A stretch of DNA of 64,000 nucleotides from contig NZ_JXRQ01000030.1 of NCBI RefSeq assembly GCF_000829445.1, positions 124,001 through 188,000 on the forward strand, in the 5' to 3' direction. Under the pieces are notes generated by a model. That model saw only the letters and a program-made list of their open reading frames with translations. It was not told the DNA's origin and did no database searches. The DNA is from Jeotgalibacillus alimentarius. GTDB lineage: Bacteria; Bacillota; Bacilli; Bacillales; Jeotgalibacillaceae. Positions 45,931 through 55,581 of this stretch are shown in pieces (the first letter of the stretch is position 1; each line of letters begins with the position of its first letter). The position numbers and the translations under genes are program-made.

Positions 45931-46671
45931 TTATGAAAGCGGAGATTTGTTCGGTGTTCCCGGCTTTCTTGGATACTTCTTAGGTGTAGATTTTGTTTTT
46001 TCCACGACAATAACCGATCGTTCACTTTCTTCTTCAGGAAGCGTGAAAGCATATTCGGCTGACTTTTTGCCTCCGAGAAGCTTCAGCGCTTTTTCACCCT
46101 GCTCAAGTTCATCAGCAGCGCCTGCGCCCTTCATCGCTACAAAATGCCCGCCTGTTTTGACAAGCGGCAGACAAAGCTCTGACAGCACAGAAAGTCTGGC
46201 AACGGCACGGGCAGTCACCAGGTCATACTGTTCACGGTGTGCAGCGTTTTGGCCGAAAGTCTCAGCGCGGTCATGGTAAAAGTGTACATCAGTCAGCTTC
46301 AGCTCATCTGCTAAGTGATGTAAAAACGTAATTCGTTTATTTAATGAATCCACAATTGACACTTTCAGGTGCGGGAAGCAGATTTTAATCGGAAGACTCG
46401 GAAAACCTGCGCCCGCTCCTACATCACAAATACTGAGCGGCTTTGTAAAATCAACATAAAAAGCCGCTGTGATAGAGTCATAAAAAGCCGCTGTGATAGA
46501 GTCATAAAAATGCTTTAAATATACTTCTTCACGGTCAGTGATCGCGGTCAGATTCATTTTCTCATTCCATTCAACGAGAATTTCATGATACTGCCTGAAC
46601 TGCTGAAGCTGCCCGTCACTTAACGTAATGCCATTTGCTTTTAGCTGTTCGAAAAACTGCTGTTCTGTCAT
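45931..46671 (-). CDS. rsmG: RsmG 16S rRNA m7G527 methyltransferase with internal duplication
   Basis: A 246-residue SAM-dependent enzyme that methylates G527 (E. coli numbering) of 16S rRNA. Motif I is [15 protein letters not shown], and [19 protein letters not shown] and [16 protein letters not shown] are family signatures. Just before motif I eight residues are repeated: YDSITAAF occurs twice in a row, from an exact 24-bp tandem duplication at 46457-46504. B. subtilis RsmG has a single copy. The insertion may impair the enzyme; loss of RsmG gives low-level streptomycin resistance. The ATG at 46671 follows AAAGGAG. Confidence 0.95.
   Translation of the reverse strand: MTEQQFFEQLKANGITLSDGQLQQFRQYHEILVEWNEKMNLTAITDREEVYLKHFYDSITAAFYDSITAAFYVDFTKPLSICDVGAGAGFPSLPIKICFPHLKVSIVDSLNKRITFLHHLADELKLTDVHFYHDRAETFGQNAAHREQYDLVTARAVARLSVLSELCLPLVKTGGHFVAMKGAGAADELEQGEKALKLLGGKKSAEYAFTLPEEESERSVIVVEKTKSTPKKYPRKPGTPNKSPLS
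46457..46504. repeat. 24-bp exact tandem duplication within rsmG
   Basis: Two identical 24-bp units (46457-46480 and 46481-46504) in frame, followed by six more bases resembling the unit start. It adds eight residues to RsmG. Confidence 0.97.
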
Positions 46672-46691
46672 ATTGGTCTCCTTTAGATCAT

Positions 46692-48584
46692 TCAACCGGA
46701 TACTTTTGCAATTTTACCCTGTTCAATATAGACAAGTAAAATTGAGATATCCGCCGGATTTACTCCGGAGATGCGTGAAGCCTGGGCGATCGACAGCGGC
46801 TGAACCTCGTGCAGCTTCTGTCTTGCTTCTGAAGCAAGCCCGGTAATGGCATCATAATCAATGCCTTCTGGAACTTTTTTATTCTCCATCTTTTTCAGCT
46901 TATCAACCTGCTGAAGAGATTTTTCGATATAACCCTCATATTTCACCTGAATCTCGACCTGCTCCTCTACATCACCCGGGAGCTCAGTCTCTGCAGGTAT
47001 TAATGCTTTAATATGATTGTACGTGATTTCCGGTCTTCTTAAAAGGTCTGTTCCGCGAATTCCGTCTTTTAAAGCAGAGCTGCCTGCTTCTTCAAGCAGT
47101 GATTGAGTCGCTTCATTCGGCTTAATAATGACTTCTTTCAGCCTGTTAATTTCCGCATCAATCATCTCTTTTTTCGCATTAAAACGGCTGTAGCGCTCTT
47201 CTGAAATCAGTCCGATCTCATGACCGACATCTGTTAATCTTAAATCGGCATTATCATGGCGTAGAAGCAGACGATATTCAGCGCGTGACGTCAGCAGACG
47301 GTACGGTTCATTTGTCCCTTTTGTCACAAGGTCATCAATCAGTACCCCAATATACGCATCAGAGCGGCTTAAAATTACTTCTTCTTTATTAAATGCACGG
47401 CGCGCAGCATTAATACCGGCCATCAGACCCTGTCCTGCTGCTTCCTCGTAGCCTGACGTTCCATTGATCTGACCTGCAGTATAAAGGTTGCGGATCTTTT
47501 TCGTTTCAAGCGTCGGCCACAGCTGTGTCGGCACCATCGCATCATATTCAATCGCATAGCCTGAACGCATCATCTGTGCATTTTCAAGACCTGGAATCGT
47601 TGAAAGAATCTGCTGCTGAACATCTTCTGGCAGACTTGTTGATAGACCCTGCACGTAGACTTCCTTTGTGTTACGGCCTTCAGGCTCAAGGAAAATCTGG
47701 TGACGCGGCTTATCGTTAAAACGGACCACCTTATCTTCAATAGATGGACAATAGCGCGGCCCTGTTCCTTTAATCATACCTGAATACATCGCTGAGCGGT
47801 GCAGGTTATCATCAATAATCTGATGCGTTTCAGCATTTGTATACGTCAGCCAGCATGGCAGCTGGTCCGTAATAAATTCTGTCGTTTCATAACTGAATGC
47901 ACGCGGCGTTTCATCGCCCGGCTGAATTTCAGTTTTCGTATAATCAATCGTCGAACTATTTACACGCGGCGGCGTACCTGTTTTAAAACGGACGACATCA
48001 AAGCCAAGCGCTCTCATATGATCTGCCAGACCAATTGAAGGCTGCTGGTTATTAGGACCGCTTGAATATTTCAGATCTCCGATAATCACTTCGCCACGCA
48101 GGAACGTGCCTGCTGTGATAATCGTCGTTTTTGCGCGGAATGTTGCGCCTGTATTAGTAATAACGCCGTGGCATTCGCCATCTTCAATAATCAGTTCTTC
48201 AACCATTCCCTGAAGCAGCGTCATATTCGGTTCATTTTCAATCGTTTCTTTCATCATTTGCTGATAAAGTACTTTGTCAGCCTGGGCACGTAACGCACGC
48301 ACAGCAGGCCCTTTTCCCGTATTCAGCATACGCATCTGAATATGCGTCTGGTCAATTGTACGTCCCATCTGACCGCCAAGTGCGTCAATTTCACGGACAA
48401 CAATGCCCTTTGCCGGACCGCCGACAGAAGGGTTACATGGCATAAATGCCACCATATCAAGATTTATAGTCAGCATGAGCGTTTTTGCACCCATTCGTGC
48501 AGAAGCAAGACCCGCTTCCACACCCGCATGACCGGCACCAATGACGATTACATCATAATTTCCTGCCTCAAATTTTTTCACCAT
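46692..48584 (-). CDS. mnmG: tRNA uridine-5-carboxymethylaminomethyl modification enzyme MnmG
   Basis: A 630-residue FAD enzyme that, with MnmE, modifies U34 of certain tRNAs. The FAD motif is [30 protein letters not shown] holds the catalytic cysteine, [13 protein letters not shown] the second, and [18 protein letters not shown] is near residue 370. GGAGG precedes the ATG, and rsmG starts 21 bp after the stop codon. Confidence 0.97.
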   Translation of the reverse strand: MVKKFEAGNYDVIVIGAGHAGVEAGLASARMGAKTLMLTINLDMVAFMPCNPSVGGPAKGIVVREIDALGGQMGRTIDQTHIQMRMLNTGKGPAVRALRAQADKVLYQQMMKETIENEPNMTLLQGMVEELIIEDGECHGVITNTGATFRAKTTIITAGTFLRGEVIIGDLKYSSGPNNQQPSIGLADHMRALGFDVVRFKTGTPPRVNSSTIDYTKTEIQPGDETPRAFSYETTEFITDQLPCWLTYTNAETHQIIDDNLHRSAMYSGMIKGTGPRYCPSIEDKVVRFNDKPRHQIFLEPEGRNTKEVYVQGLSTSLPEDVQQQILSTIPGLENAQMMRSGYAIEYDAMVPTQLWPTLETKKIRNLYTAGQINGTSGYEEAAGQGLMAGINAARRAFNKEEVILSRSDAYIGVLIDDLVTKGTNEPYRLLTSRAEYRLLLRHDNADLRLTDVGHEIGLISEERYSRFNAKKEMIDAEINRLKEVIIKPNEATQSLLEEAGSSALKDGIRGTDLLRRPEITYNHIKALIPAETELPGDVEEQVEIQVKYEGYIEKSLQQVDKLKKMENKKVPEGIDYDAITGLASEARQKLHEVQPLSIAQASRISGVNPADISILLVYIEQGKIAKVSG

Positions 48585-48611
48585 AGTGATGAATGTCCTC
48601 CTTTTTAACTA

Positions 48612-48756
48612 AATCAGTGCCGCTGATTTCCGCTTCAGGCGGAGGCTTTCCGCGCGGCGTGCGCTGAGCCTCCTCGAGCTGAAGCTCTGCGGGGCCTCAG
48701 CTGTCACGCTTTTCGCGCCGGAGTCCCCGCCTTACGCTCCAATCAGCTAGTTGCAA
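48612..48756. repeat. repeat family B, copy 2
   Basis: Contains GATTTCCGCTTCAGGCGGAG, GGGGCCTCAGCTGTCACG and GCCGGAGTCCCCGCCTTACG. It begins upstream of mnmG. Between copies 2 and 3 the sequence is AT-rich with no visible signal. Confidence 0.85.
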
Positions 48757-48867
48757 TTAAATAGATGATCTATTTAACACTGATTCAGATAACTATATTT
48801 TAAAATAAACCACCCTTATAAAGTTGGGTCAGTTTTATATCACTTGACTGATCGGAAGAGAAATTGC

Positions 48868-48990
48868 GCTAGCCGGAGTGGAAGGCGGCGACTCCAGCAG
48901 GAGAAGTCGGACAGGTGAGACCCCGCAGGTGAAGCCGAGGAGGCTCACCGCCGGCCCTGCGGAAAGCGTCCGCCTGAAACACAGGGTAGC
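48868..48990. repeat. repeat family B, copy 3 (inverted)
   Basis: The reverse of copy 2, with GAAGGCGGCGACTCCAGCAG and GACAGGTGAGACCCCGCAGG. It ends about 18 bp from the mnmE stop codon. No separate mnmE terminator is seen. Confidence 0.87.
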
Positions 48991-49007
48991 AGTTACTATA
49001 ATCTATA

Positions 49008-50390
49008 TTATTTCCCAAGACAAAACTGCGAGAATAGCTGGTCGATCAGGCTTTCCTGAACAGTATCACCGATCATCTCACCAAGGATCTCCCACGTACG
49101 GCGCAGATCAATCTGCACCATATCAACCGGTGTCCCCATCTCAGCACCCTGAATCGCTTCTTCAATCGCCTGCAGTGCCTGATGCAGCAGTGCAATGTGG
49201 CGGCTGTTTGATACATATGTGCCGTCACCAAGATCGACTGCCCCGTCAAAGAATAATGAAGCAATCGCTTCTTCAAGCTCATCTACACCCTGCTCTTTTA
49301 AAAGGGAAGTCGTCACAAGCTTGTGATCACCTGACAGCTGCTTTACTTCATCCAGATCAATTGCCTGATCAAGGTCCGTTTTATTCACAATCACGATCAC
49401 ATCCATACCAGTGACCGCTTCAAACAGCCTGCGATCCTCATCAGACAGCTCTTCACCGTGATTTAACACAAGTAAAATCAGATCCGCTTCCTTTAAAACC
49501 TGGCGCGACCGTTCCACACCAATCCGCTCGACAATATCTTCTGTTTCACGGATCCCGGCTGTATCAACGAGTTTGAGTGGAACACCTCTGACATTTACAT
49601 ACTCTTCTATTACATCACGTGTCGTGCCGGGAATATCCGTTACAATTGCTTTATTCTCCTGCACAAGACTATTTAATAAGGAAGATTTTCCGACATTCGG
49701 TCTGCCAATAATCACGGTTGAGAGGCCTTCACGCAGAATTTTCCCCTGTTCTGATGTTCTCAGCAGCTTCTCCACTTCATCTCGTACGTATTGTGATTTT
49801 TCCATCATCATATTCAATGTCATTTCCTCGACATCATCATACTCAGGATAATCAATATTTACTTCCACCTGCGCTAAAATTTCGAGGATCTCCTGACGCA
49901 GCGACTGCACAAGACGCGACAGCCTTCCCTGCATCTGATTCATTGCGACATTCATCGCACGATCTGTCTTGGCGCGGATCAGATCCATTACTGCTTCCGC
50001 CTGAGACAGGTCAATCCGTCCATTTAAAAATGCGCGCTTGGTGAATTCACCAGGCTCAGCAAGCCTGGCACCTTCACGCAGCAGCAGCTGAAGTACGCGG
50101 TTTACACTCACAACACCGCCGTGACAATTAATTTCAACTACATCTTCACGCGTAAAGGTTTTAGGTCCCTTCATGACTGACACCATGACTTCTTCAATGG
50201 TCTCATCGGTTTTCGGGTCCACAATATGACCGTAGTGAATGGTGTGGGATGGGACAGACTGCAGCTGCTTCCCGCCACTTCTATATACTCGGTCAGCAAT
50301 CTTGAAAGCCTCATCACCGCTCAACCGGACAATTGCGATCGCACCTTCACCCATTGGCGTTGATATTGCTGCAATCGTGTCAAACTCCAT
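49008..50390 (-). CDS. mnmE: MnmE tRNA modification GTPase
   Basis: A 460-residue GTPase partner of MnmG. The N-terminal folate-binding domain ([20 protein letters not shown]) is followed by a helical domain with an inserted G domain ([37 protein letters not shown]). The C-terminal Cys motif FCLGK is intact. It lies at its usual place between jag and mnmG, but is separated from both by repeat-filled gaps. Confidence 0.97.
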   Translation of the reverse strand: MEFDTIAAISTPMGEGAIAIVRLSGDEAFKIADRVYRSGGKQLQSVPSHTIHYGHIVDPKTDETIEEVMVSVMKGPKTFTREDVVEINCHGGVVSVNRVLQLLLREGARLAEPGEFTKRAFLNGRIDLSQAEAVMDLIRAKTDRAMNVAMNQMQGRLSRLVQSLRQEILEILAQVEVNIDYPEYDDVEEMTLNMMMEKSQYVRDEVEKLLRTSEQGKILREGLSTVIIGRPNVGKSSLLNSLVQENKAIVTDIPGTTRDVIEEYVNVRGVPLKLVDTAGIRETEDIVERIGVERSRQVLKEADLILLVLNHGEELSDEDRRLFEAVTGMDVIVIVNKTDLDQAIDLDEVKQLSGDHKLVTTSLLKEQGVDELEEAIASLFFDGAVDLGDGTYVSNSRHIALLHQALQAIEEAIQGAEMGTPVDMVQIDLRRTWEILGEMIGDTVQESLIDQLFSQFCLGK

Positions 50391-50430
50391 AACATGTCAC
50401 CCCGTTTTTCTTTCTATATACATTAAGAAG

Positions 50431-50450
50431 GGCCTTCCGCACAGAAGGCC
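50431..50450 (-). terminator. hairpin upstream of mnmE
   Basis: GGCCTTC/GAAGGCC with a 6-nt loop. On the minus strand it is followed by CCCTTCTT, a poor T tract. It is either a weak terminator or an mnmE leader hairpin. Confidence 0.4.
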
Positions 50451-50519
50451 TCGGTTATATACTCTCTAAATCATTAGAATACCATACTTTTGCATTAAAA
50501 AAAAGAAAATCAGTTGGCA

Positions 50520-50566
50520 TTATCCACAATGTATGGTATTTAAGATGGTTATTCACATGTGGATAA
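50520..50566. promoter_or_regulatory. DnaA-box cluster between mnmE and jag
   Basis: Perfect boxes TTATCCACA (50520-50528) and TGTGGATAA (50558-50566) with a one-mismatch TTATTCACA (50549-50557). B. subtilis has a DnaA-box cluster at jag. AT-rich sequence follows to the right, up to repeat B copy 4. Confidence 0.85.
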
Positions 50567-50757
50567 CGTAATTTATTTAAATAATTTGTGTAAGTTGGCT
50601 GATGTTTTCTTCTCCCGTTGAATCTTTCCGTGACCGGGCGCTGAGCCATCCAACTATGAAGATAGGGTAATACCTCAATATATTTAACAATAAAATTTTT
50701 ATATTATTTTTAAATATTTACCATAATATTATTTTATTTTTTAGCTATGTTAAAGAA

Positions 50758-50919
50758 CGATGTTGTTTTAGCACAGCTGGTGATTGCAGCGGAAGGGGGA
50801 CGACTCCAGCAGGAGAAGCGTGACAGGTGAGACCCCGCAGGCGAAGCTGAGGAGGCTCACCGCACGCCCTGCGGAAAGCGTTCCCCCTGCAGCGGAAATC
50901 AACAGCCACCTTTAACAGA
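50758..50919. repeat. repeat family B, copy 4 (inverted)
   Basis: An almost full-length counterpart of copy 1, including the flanks GTTGTTTTAGCACAGCTG and GAAATCAACAGCCACC. Confidence 0.9.
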
Positions 50920-50974
50920 ACCTATTTTTTAAAAGATAAATTGTAAAACATGCTTTATGACTGCATTCTCAGTG

Positions 50975-51108
50975 TAGCGGAGCGGAAGGCGGTGACTCCG
51001 GGACGAATAGAGGGAAGCTGAGACCCCGCAACCGAAGGTGAGGAGGTCTTATGGAGCCACAAAACGGCTCATCCAGGAAAGCATCCGCCTGAAGCGCAGC
51101 GAAACGAT
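50975..51108. repeat. repeat family B, copy 5 (diverged)
   Basis: Carries GGAGCGGAAGGCGGTGACTC and GCTGAGACCCCGCAACCGAA, with the central hairpin GAGCCACAAAACGGCTC. Same orientation as copy 4. Confidence 0.82.
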
Positions 51109-51114
51109 TCCCAT

Positions 51115-51148
51115 AAAAAAATCAGCTGCCATAAGACAGCTGATTTTT
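51115..51148 (-). terminator. terminator of jag
   Basis: ATCAGCTG/CAGCTGAT extended by A-T pairs, followed by a T tract on the minus strand, directly after the jag stop codon. Confidence 0.9.
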
Positions 51149-51149
51149 A

Positions 51150-51770
51150 TTAATATTTAGCAGTGATCACCAGATAGCGGTGAGGGTCGCGCCCTTCTGA
51201 ATGAGTTTCAATATCACGTCTTGACGATAGCGTACTGTGAATGATTTTCCGTTCAAAAGATGGCATCGGCTCGAGCTTTACAGGACGACCGGTCCGGACT
51301 GCCTGTTCTGCTTTGCGTTCAGCAAGCTGGCTGAGCGTGACGCGTCTTCTTTCACGGTAATTTTCTGCATCTAACACGATTGTAACAAATTGATCTGTGT
51401 AGCGGTTTGCAATCAGCTGGGCAAGCGCTTGAAGCGCATTTAGCGTTTGTCCGCGTTTGCCGATCAACAGTGCAACTTTTTCACTTTCAAGCAATATTGT
51501 AACGGTTTTTCCTTCCCGCTGGACAGATGTTGAGAGTTCAACATCCATCTGACGGGCAATATCCTTTAAGTAGCGATCCACTTCTTCAATTGCATCTCTT
51601 TTTCGGATCACCTGCACTTTTGCAGGTCGTGATCCGAGCCCGAGAAAACCCTTTTTTCCTTCATCGAGCACTGAAATTTCAGCACGCTCTCTGGAAATGC
51701 CAAGCTTTACAAGCGCTTCAGAAACAGCGTCTTCCACCGTTGCACCAGTCAGCGTGATTTCCTCATTCAC
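51150..51770 (-). CDS. jag: Jag (KhpB) RNA-binding protein
   Basis: A 206-residue protein with a Jag-N domain (about 1-50, KKGFLGLGSRPAKV), a KH domain (about 75-150, LIGKRGQTLNALQALAQLI) and an R3H domain (about 150-206, MPSFERKIIHSTLS). It binds small RNAs and mRNAs and affects cell wall synthesis; the gene is paired with spoIIIJ throughout Firmicutes. AGGAGGGG precedes the ATG, 15 bp after the spoIIIJ stop codon. Confidence 0.95.
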   Translation of the reverse strand: MNEEITLTGATVEDAVSEALVKLGISRERAEISVLDEGKKGFLGLGSRPAKVQVIRKRDAIEEVDRYLKDIARQMDVELSTSVQREGKTVTILLESEKVALLIGKRGQTLNALQALAQLIANRYTDQFVTIVLDAENYRERRRVTLSQLAERKAEQAVRTGRPVKLEPMPSFERKIIHSTLSSRRDIETHSEGRDPHRYLVITAKY

Positions 51771-51785
51771 ATACAGCCCCTCCTA

Positions 51786-52553
51786 TCAAGTTGAGCTTTC
51801 CACTTCATCTTTTTTCTTGAATGTACCATTAATGAGTAATGTCTGCACAATCATAAAGACGTTACCGACTACCCAGTAAAGTGAAAGGGCAGTTGGGAAG
51901 ATGAAAGCAAATACTGCGATCATAACAGGCATCAGATATAGCATAATCTGCATCTGCGGGTTCATACCTGCCGGGTTTCCGGCCATCATGATTTTTTGCT
52001 GAAGGAATGTCGTTAAACCAGTAACAATCGGCAAAATAAAGAATGGATCCGTCTCACCAAGGTCGAACCATAAGAAATTGTGATTGGCGATTTCTGTCGT
52101 TCTTACAATCGCATGATAAAATGCGATCAGAATCGGCATCTGAATCAATAACGGGAAACAGCCGGCAAGCGGGTTTACTCCGTGTTTTTGGAACATCGCC
52201 ATTGTTTCCTGCTGAAGTTTTTGCTGTGTTTGAGCATCCTTTGAAGAATACTGTTCACGTAACTTCATCATTTCAGGCTGAATTTCCTGCATACGCTTTG
52301 TGTTTTTTGTCTGCTTGATCATCAGTGGCAGCAGTACAAAACGAATTAAAAGTGTAACGACAACAATTCCGAGACCATAGTTTTCATTAAAAAATTCAGC
52401 TACCTGTGTAATCAGCCAAGATAGTGGATACACAAAATAGCTATTCCAAATCCCTTCACTGTCTGATGTGATCGGCTGATCGATTTCCGTACAACCTGCA
52501 AGGAAAACAGCAACGACCGCAAACATCATAAAGGGAAAGAGCTTCTTCTTCAC
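51786..52553 (-). CDS. spoIIIJ: membrane insertase SpoIIIJ (YidC/OxaA)
   Basis: A 255-residue YidC-family insertase. A lipoprotein signal ending LAGC (lipid Cys about 21) is followed by five membrane segments, with the conserved [15 protein letters not shown] and [19 protein letters not shown]. It inserts proteins with or without SecYEG and is needed for sigma-G activation in sporulation in B. subtilis. The start is GTG at 52553 after GGGAGG. It forms an operon with jag; rnpA lies 87 bp upstream. Confidence 0.96.
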   Translation of the reverse strand: MKKKLFPFMMFAVVAVFLAGCTEIDQPITSDSEGIWNSYFVYPLSWLITQVAEFFNENYGLGIVVVTLLIRFVLLPLMIKQTKNTKRMQEIQPEMMKLREQYSSKDAQTQQKLQQETMAMFQKHGVNPLAGCFPLLIQMPILIAFYHAIVRTTEIANHNFLWFDLGETDPFFILPIVTGLTTFLQQKIMMAGNPAGMNPQMQIMLYLMPVMIAVFAFIFPTALSLYWVVGNVFMIVQTLLINGTFKKKDEVESST

Positions 52554-52639
52554 GAATATGTTCCTCCCTGTCTATCTTTTCATTCTTAAAAAATCTCATA
52601 ACCACCCGTTATTGTAACACGTTTAGTCAAATAAAGGCG

Positions 52640-52996
52640 TTATTTCTTAGAATTTTCACTTTTAAGCACACGTGCTTTTTTCATCACATGTGTCAGGCTT
52701 TTTTTCGTTTCATGGAAATTCAAATCAGCTGCCGGCTTTCTTGCGATCACAACATAATCGTAAGAGGGGTCCAGCTCATTTGACAGTTCCAGAAAAACCT
52801 GTCTGATATATCGTTTTACCTGGACACGCATGACTGCATTGCCAACTTTTTTGCTGACAGACAGGCCAAGCCTGAACATAGTTTGATCCTGCTTTTTCAG
52901 GCGGTAGAGCACGAACTGACGGTTGGCCATTGATGTTCCTTTTTTAAATACCGCCTGAAATTCAGGATTTTTTTTGATTCTCTGCTCTTTTCTCAT
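52640..52996 (-). CDS. rnpA: ribonuclease P protein component
   Basis: A 118-residue basic cofactor of the RNase P ribozyme, beginning [20 protein letters not shown] and holding the RNR-type motif [18 protein letters not shown]. The ATG at 52996 follows GGGTGG. An upstream in-frame extension to 53050 overlaps the rpmH hairpin and is not used. It lies 72 bp after rpmH. Confidence 0.95.
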   Translation of the reverse strand: MRKEQRIKKNPEFQAVFKKGTSMANRQFVLYRLKKQDQTMFRLGLSVSKKVGNAVMRVQVKRYIRQVFLELSNELDPSYDYVVIARKPAADLNFHETKKSLTHVMKKARVLKSENSKK

Positions 52997-53036
52997 TACG
53001 CCACCCACAATTTTAGATATTTTTTCGGTATTTAAG

Positions 53037-53070
53037 CGAAAAAAGACCACTGAGTGGAATCAGTGGTCTT
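53037..53070 (-). terminator. terminator/attenuator between rpmH and rnpA
   Basis: An 11-bp perfect stem (AAGACCACTGA, loop GTGGAA) followed by six T on the minus strand. It overlaps the rpmH stop codon and probably sets the ratio of rpmH to rnpA mRNA. Confidence 0.88.
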
Positions 53071-53203
53071 AAGCAGACAATACTTTACGTCCACGTTGAC
53101 GGCGGCGAGCAAGAACTTTGCGTCCGTTCTTCGTGCTCATGCGTGCGCGGAATCCGTGTACTTTACTTCTTTTACGAGTATTTGGTTGGAATGTACGTTT
53201 CAT
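53069..53203 (-). CDS. rpmH: 50S ribosomal protein L34
   Basis: A 44-residue, highly basic protein, [20 protein letters not shown] in its first part and ending [11 protein letters not shown], the standard L34 length and sequence. It sits inside the 50S subunit. AGGAGGTG precedes the ATG, and a consensus promoter lies upstream. The hairpin at its 3' end limits read-through into rnpA. Confidence 0.98.
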   Translation of the reverse strand: MKRTFQPNTRKRSKVHGFRARMSTKNGRKVLARRRQRGRKVLSA

Positions 53204-53266
53204 AGTAAGACACCTCCTAAAAAGATCATGATATCTATGATCAGAACTCTAAAACATTTTAAGTCA

Positions 53267-53296
53267 TTATAGCGACGATAAGTCGTTATTGTCAAT
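53267..53296 (-). promoter_or_regulatory. rpmH promoter
   Basis: Consensus TTGACA (53291-53296) and TATAAT (53267-53272) on the minus strand are 18 bp apart, 64 bp upstream of rpmH. Confidence 0.92.
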
Positions 53297-53398
53297 GTCT
53301 GATTCGTGCAACCACTATATCATAACACCCCATGCGTGCGCATTCAATAGAAAAATGAAAAAATGATCAATTTCTGTAAGGAACATTGATGTTTCTAC

Positions 53399-53427
53399 TA
53401 TAGAAAGGGAATGATATGACCTTTCTA
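53399..53427. other. inverted repeat in the rpmH-dnaA gap
   Basis: CTATAGAAAGG and CCTTTCTAG flank an 11-bp centre, with no T tract. The rest of 53300-53680 is AT-rich with no recognised signal. Confidence 0.4.
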
Positions 53428-53684
53428 GCTGAAGTTAATGATCACAGCGCAATAGCTGGTGACACGAAAACGGCCGCATGTAACATACAAATCATCGTGT
53501 TGTCCCGAAATAATATCCACTTCATTATAGAAGAAAGAATAACTAATTAAATACCGCTGTTAAAAATATTTTCATCATCTCCAGGATCCTTTCATTTTCC
53601 CGCCACTTCTGAATACCATCTTTATCAGATTCAAATTCTCTCAATCTGTTAATAACTCTGCACAGCCAATTAGACGCAAAAAAA

Positions 53685-53917
53685 TTATCCACAACGCTTA
53701 TCGACACCTTTTTCACATGTTCATCCCTTGTGGATAGTTGGAATCCACGTGTTGAAGGGGATGTGGATAAATATGATCAAGCATTGCACTGATTGGTTTT
53801 ATTTGATATTATAGTTGTGTTTTCACTCTGAATAACTTTTTAACAGATTTATATTATCCACAAATGTGGATAGCCTGTGGATAAACATTTTCACATGCAT
53901 GTAAAAAGTTGTCCACA
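53685..53917. other. oriC: oriC, upstream DnaA-box region
   Basis: DnaA boxes at 53685-53693 (perfect), 53698-53706, 53729-53737, 53762-53770 (perfect), 53854-53862 (perfect), 53865-53873, 53876-53884 (perfect) and 53909-53917. This is the upstream half of the bipartite Bacillus-type origin; the other half lies between dnaA and dnaN. Confidence 0.93.
53784..53812 (+). promoter_or_regulatory. dnaA promoter
   Basis: TTGCAC (53784-53789), 17 bp, TATTAT (53807-53812). DnaA boxes flank it on both sides, consistent with autorepression by DnaA. The transcript would have a leader of about 230 nt. Confidence 0.65.
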
Positions 53918-54045
53918 GCTGCTGAATATTGTCGATACATCACGAATTCGGCTTTTTTCGTTATTCATGATGATGTATATATATGAATATTTCATTTTGA
54001 GAATGTTTTTCTCGAAAAATAATCGTAAAAGGAGGGGGCATTTAG

Positions 54046-55392
54046 TTGGAAAATATCACGGATTTGTGGAATCGCGCACTCGAAGATATGGAGAAAAAAA
54101 TCAGTAAGCCAAGCTTTGAGACCTGGCTGAAATCAACTAAGGCATTTTCGCTGCAGCGGGATGTTTTGACTGTTACCGCACCCAATGAGTTTGCGCGTGA
54201 CTGGCTTGAAGGAAACTACACCCAGCTGATTGGCGGTGTATTAAAAGAAGTCACCGGTGAAGAGCTGAAGGTGAAATTCATTATTCCTCAAAATCAGGAT
54301 GAAGATGATTTCGATCTTACTTCACCGCCAAAGAGGCCGGTTGTTGACGATGACCAGCAGGAATGGTCAAAGAGCATGCTGAATCCGAAGTACACATTTG
54401 ATACGTTTGTTATCGGATCCGGTAACCGCTTTGCGCATGCAGCATCACTGGCTGTTGCTGAAGCACCGGCAAAAGCTTATAATCCGCTTTTTATCTACGG
54501 GGGCGTGGGTCTTGGAAAGACGCACTTAATGCATGCGATCGGGCATTATGTACTTGAACATAATCCGAATGCGAAGGTTGTCTATTTGTCTTCAGAGAAA
54601 TTTACAAATGAGTTTATTAATTCAATCCGTGACAATAAAGCGGTGGATTTTCGCAATAAATATCGCAACGTAGATGTTCTCTTAATAGATGATATTCAGT
54701 TTTTGGCCGGTAAAGAACAAACGCAAGAGGAATTCTTTCATACTTTTAATACACTTCACGAGGAGAGCAAACAGATTGTCATCTCCAGTGACCGGCCGCC
54801 AAAAGAAATTCCGACACTTGAAGACAGACTGCGTTCGCGCTTTGAATGGGGTCTGATTACTGATATTACACCGCCTGATCTTGAAACAAGAATTGCTATT
54901 TTACGTAAAAAAGCAAAAGCTGAAGGACTCGATATCCCGAATGAAGCGATGCTTTATATTGCCAATCAGATCGATTCCAATATCCGTGAGCTTGAAGGCG
55001 CGCTGATCCGCGTTGTTGCGTACTCGTCTTTAGTGAGCAAGGATATTAATGCGGACCTGACAGCTGAAGCACTGAAAGATATCATGCCAAGCTCAAAACC
55101 GAAAGTGATTACGATTATGGATATCCAGAAAACAGTCGGGGAGCATTTCAGCGTGAAGCTTGAAGACTTTAAAGCGAAGAAAAGAACGAAGACAGTTGCG
55201 TTCCCGCGTCAGATTGCCATGTATCTTTCGAGAGAGCTCACCGATTTCTCTTTACCGAAGATCGGGGAGGAATTTGGCGGGCGTGATCATACAACTGTTA
55301 TTCATGCGCACGAAAAAATCTCCAGATTACTCGTTGAAGATGATTCTTTGAAGCATGAGATTAAGGAAATCAAATCTTCCCTGCAGAAATAA
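54046..55392 (+). CDS. dnaA: chromosomal replication initiator DnaA
   Basis: A 448-residue initiator. Domain I (about 1-80) contacts the helicase loader, domain II is a short acidic linker (about 85-110), and domain III is AAA+ with Walker [16 protein letters not shown] and Walker [13 protein letters not shown]. Domain IV binds DnaA boxes through [14 protein letters not shown]. The start is TTG at 54046, which follows AAAGGAGGGGG. It opens the origin next to dnaN and regulates its own promoter. Confidence 0.98.
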   Translation: MENITDLWNRALEDMEKKISKPSFETWLKSTKAFSLQRDVLTVTAPNEFARDWLEGNYTQLIGGVLKEVTGEELKVKFIIPQNQDEDDFDLTSPPKRPVVDDDQQEWSKSMLNPKYTFDTFVIGSGNRFAHAASLAVAEAPAKAYNPLFIYGGVGLGKTHLMHAIGHYVLEHNPNAKVVYLSSEKFTNEFINSIRDNKAVDFRNKYRNVDVLLIDDIQFLAGKEQTQEEFFHTFNTLHEESKQIVISSDRPPKEIPTLEDRLRSRFEWGLITDITPPDLETRIAILRKKAKAEGLDIPNEAMLYIANQIDSNIRELEGALIRVVAYSSLVSKDINADLTAEALKDIMPSSKPKVITIMDIQKTVGEHFSVKLEDFKAKKRTKTVAFPRQIAMYLSRELTDFSLPKIGEEFGGRDHTTVIHAHEKISRLLVEDDSLKHEIKEIKSSLQK

Positions 55393-55399
55393 TCTGTTG

Positions 55400-55550
55400 A
55401 TAAGTGTGGATAGCCGTTACAGGTCTGAACACATTTTATTCACATGTGGAAAACCTGCATAGCAATTCATTAACAGGCTTATCCACATATCCACAGCACC
55501 TACTAGTACTATTACTATTTATTTAAAAAATAATTATTATATAACTCGCA
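55400..55550. other. oriC: oriC, unwinding region between dnaA and dnaN
   Basis: Boxes GTGTGGATA near 55403 and TTATCCACA at 55479-55487 are followed by a one-mismatch ATATCCACA at 55487-55495. After GCAC comes a DnaA-trio-like run from 55500 (CTA CTA GTA CTA TTA CTA) and then an AT-rich tract with TTTATTTAAAAAATAATTA. This is the expected order box, GC-rich gap, trio, duplex unwinding element. Confidence 0.88.
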
Positions 55551-55581
55551 GCAGTATGCGAAGAGTTGGAGGCTATCTCAC

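Noticed and set aside
52997-53050. Longer RnpA starting at 53050
   Set aside because: The extension overlaps the rpmH terminator hairpin and lacks a ribosome-binding site; family length fits 52996.
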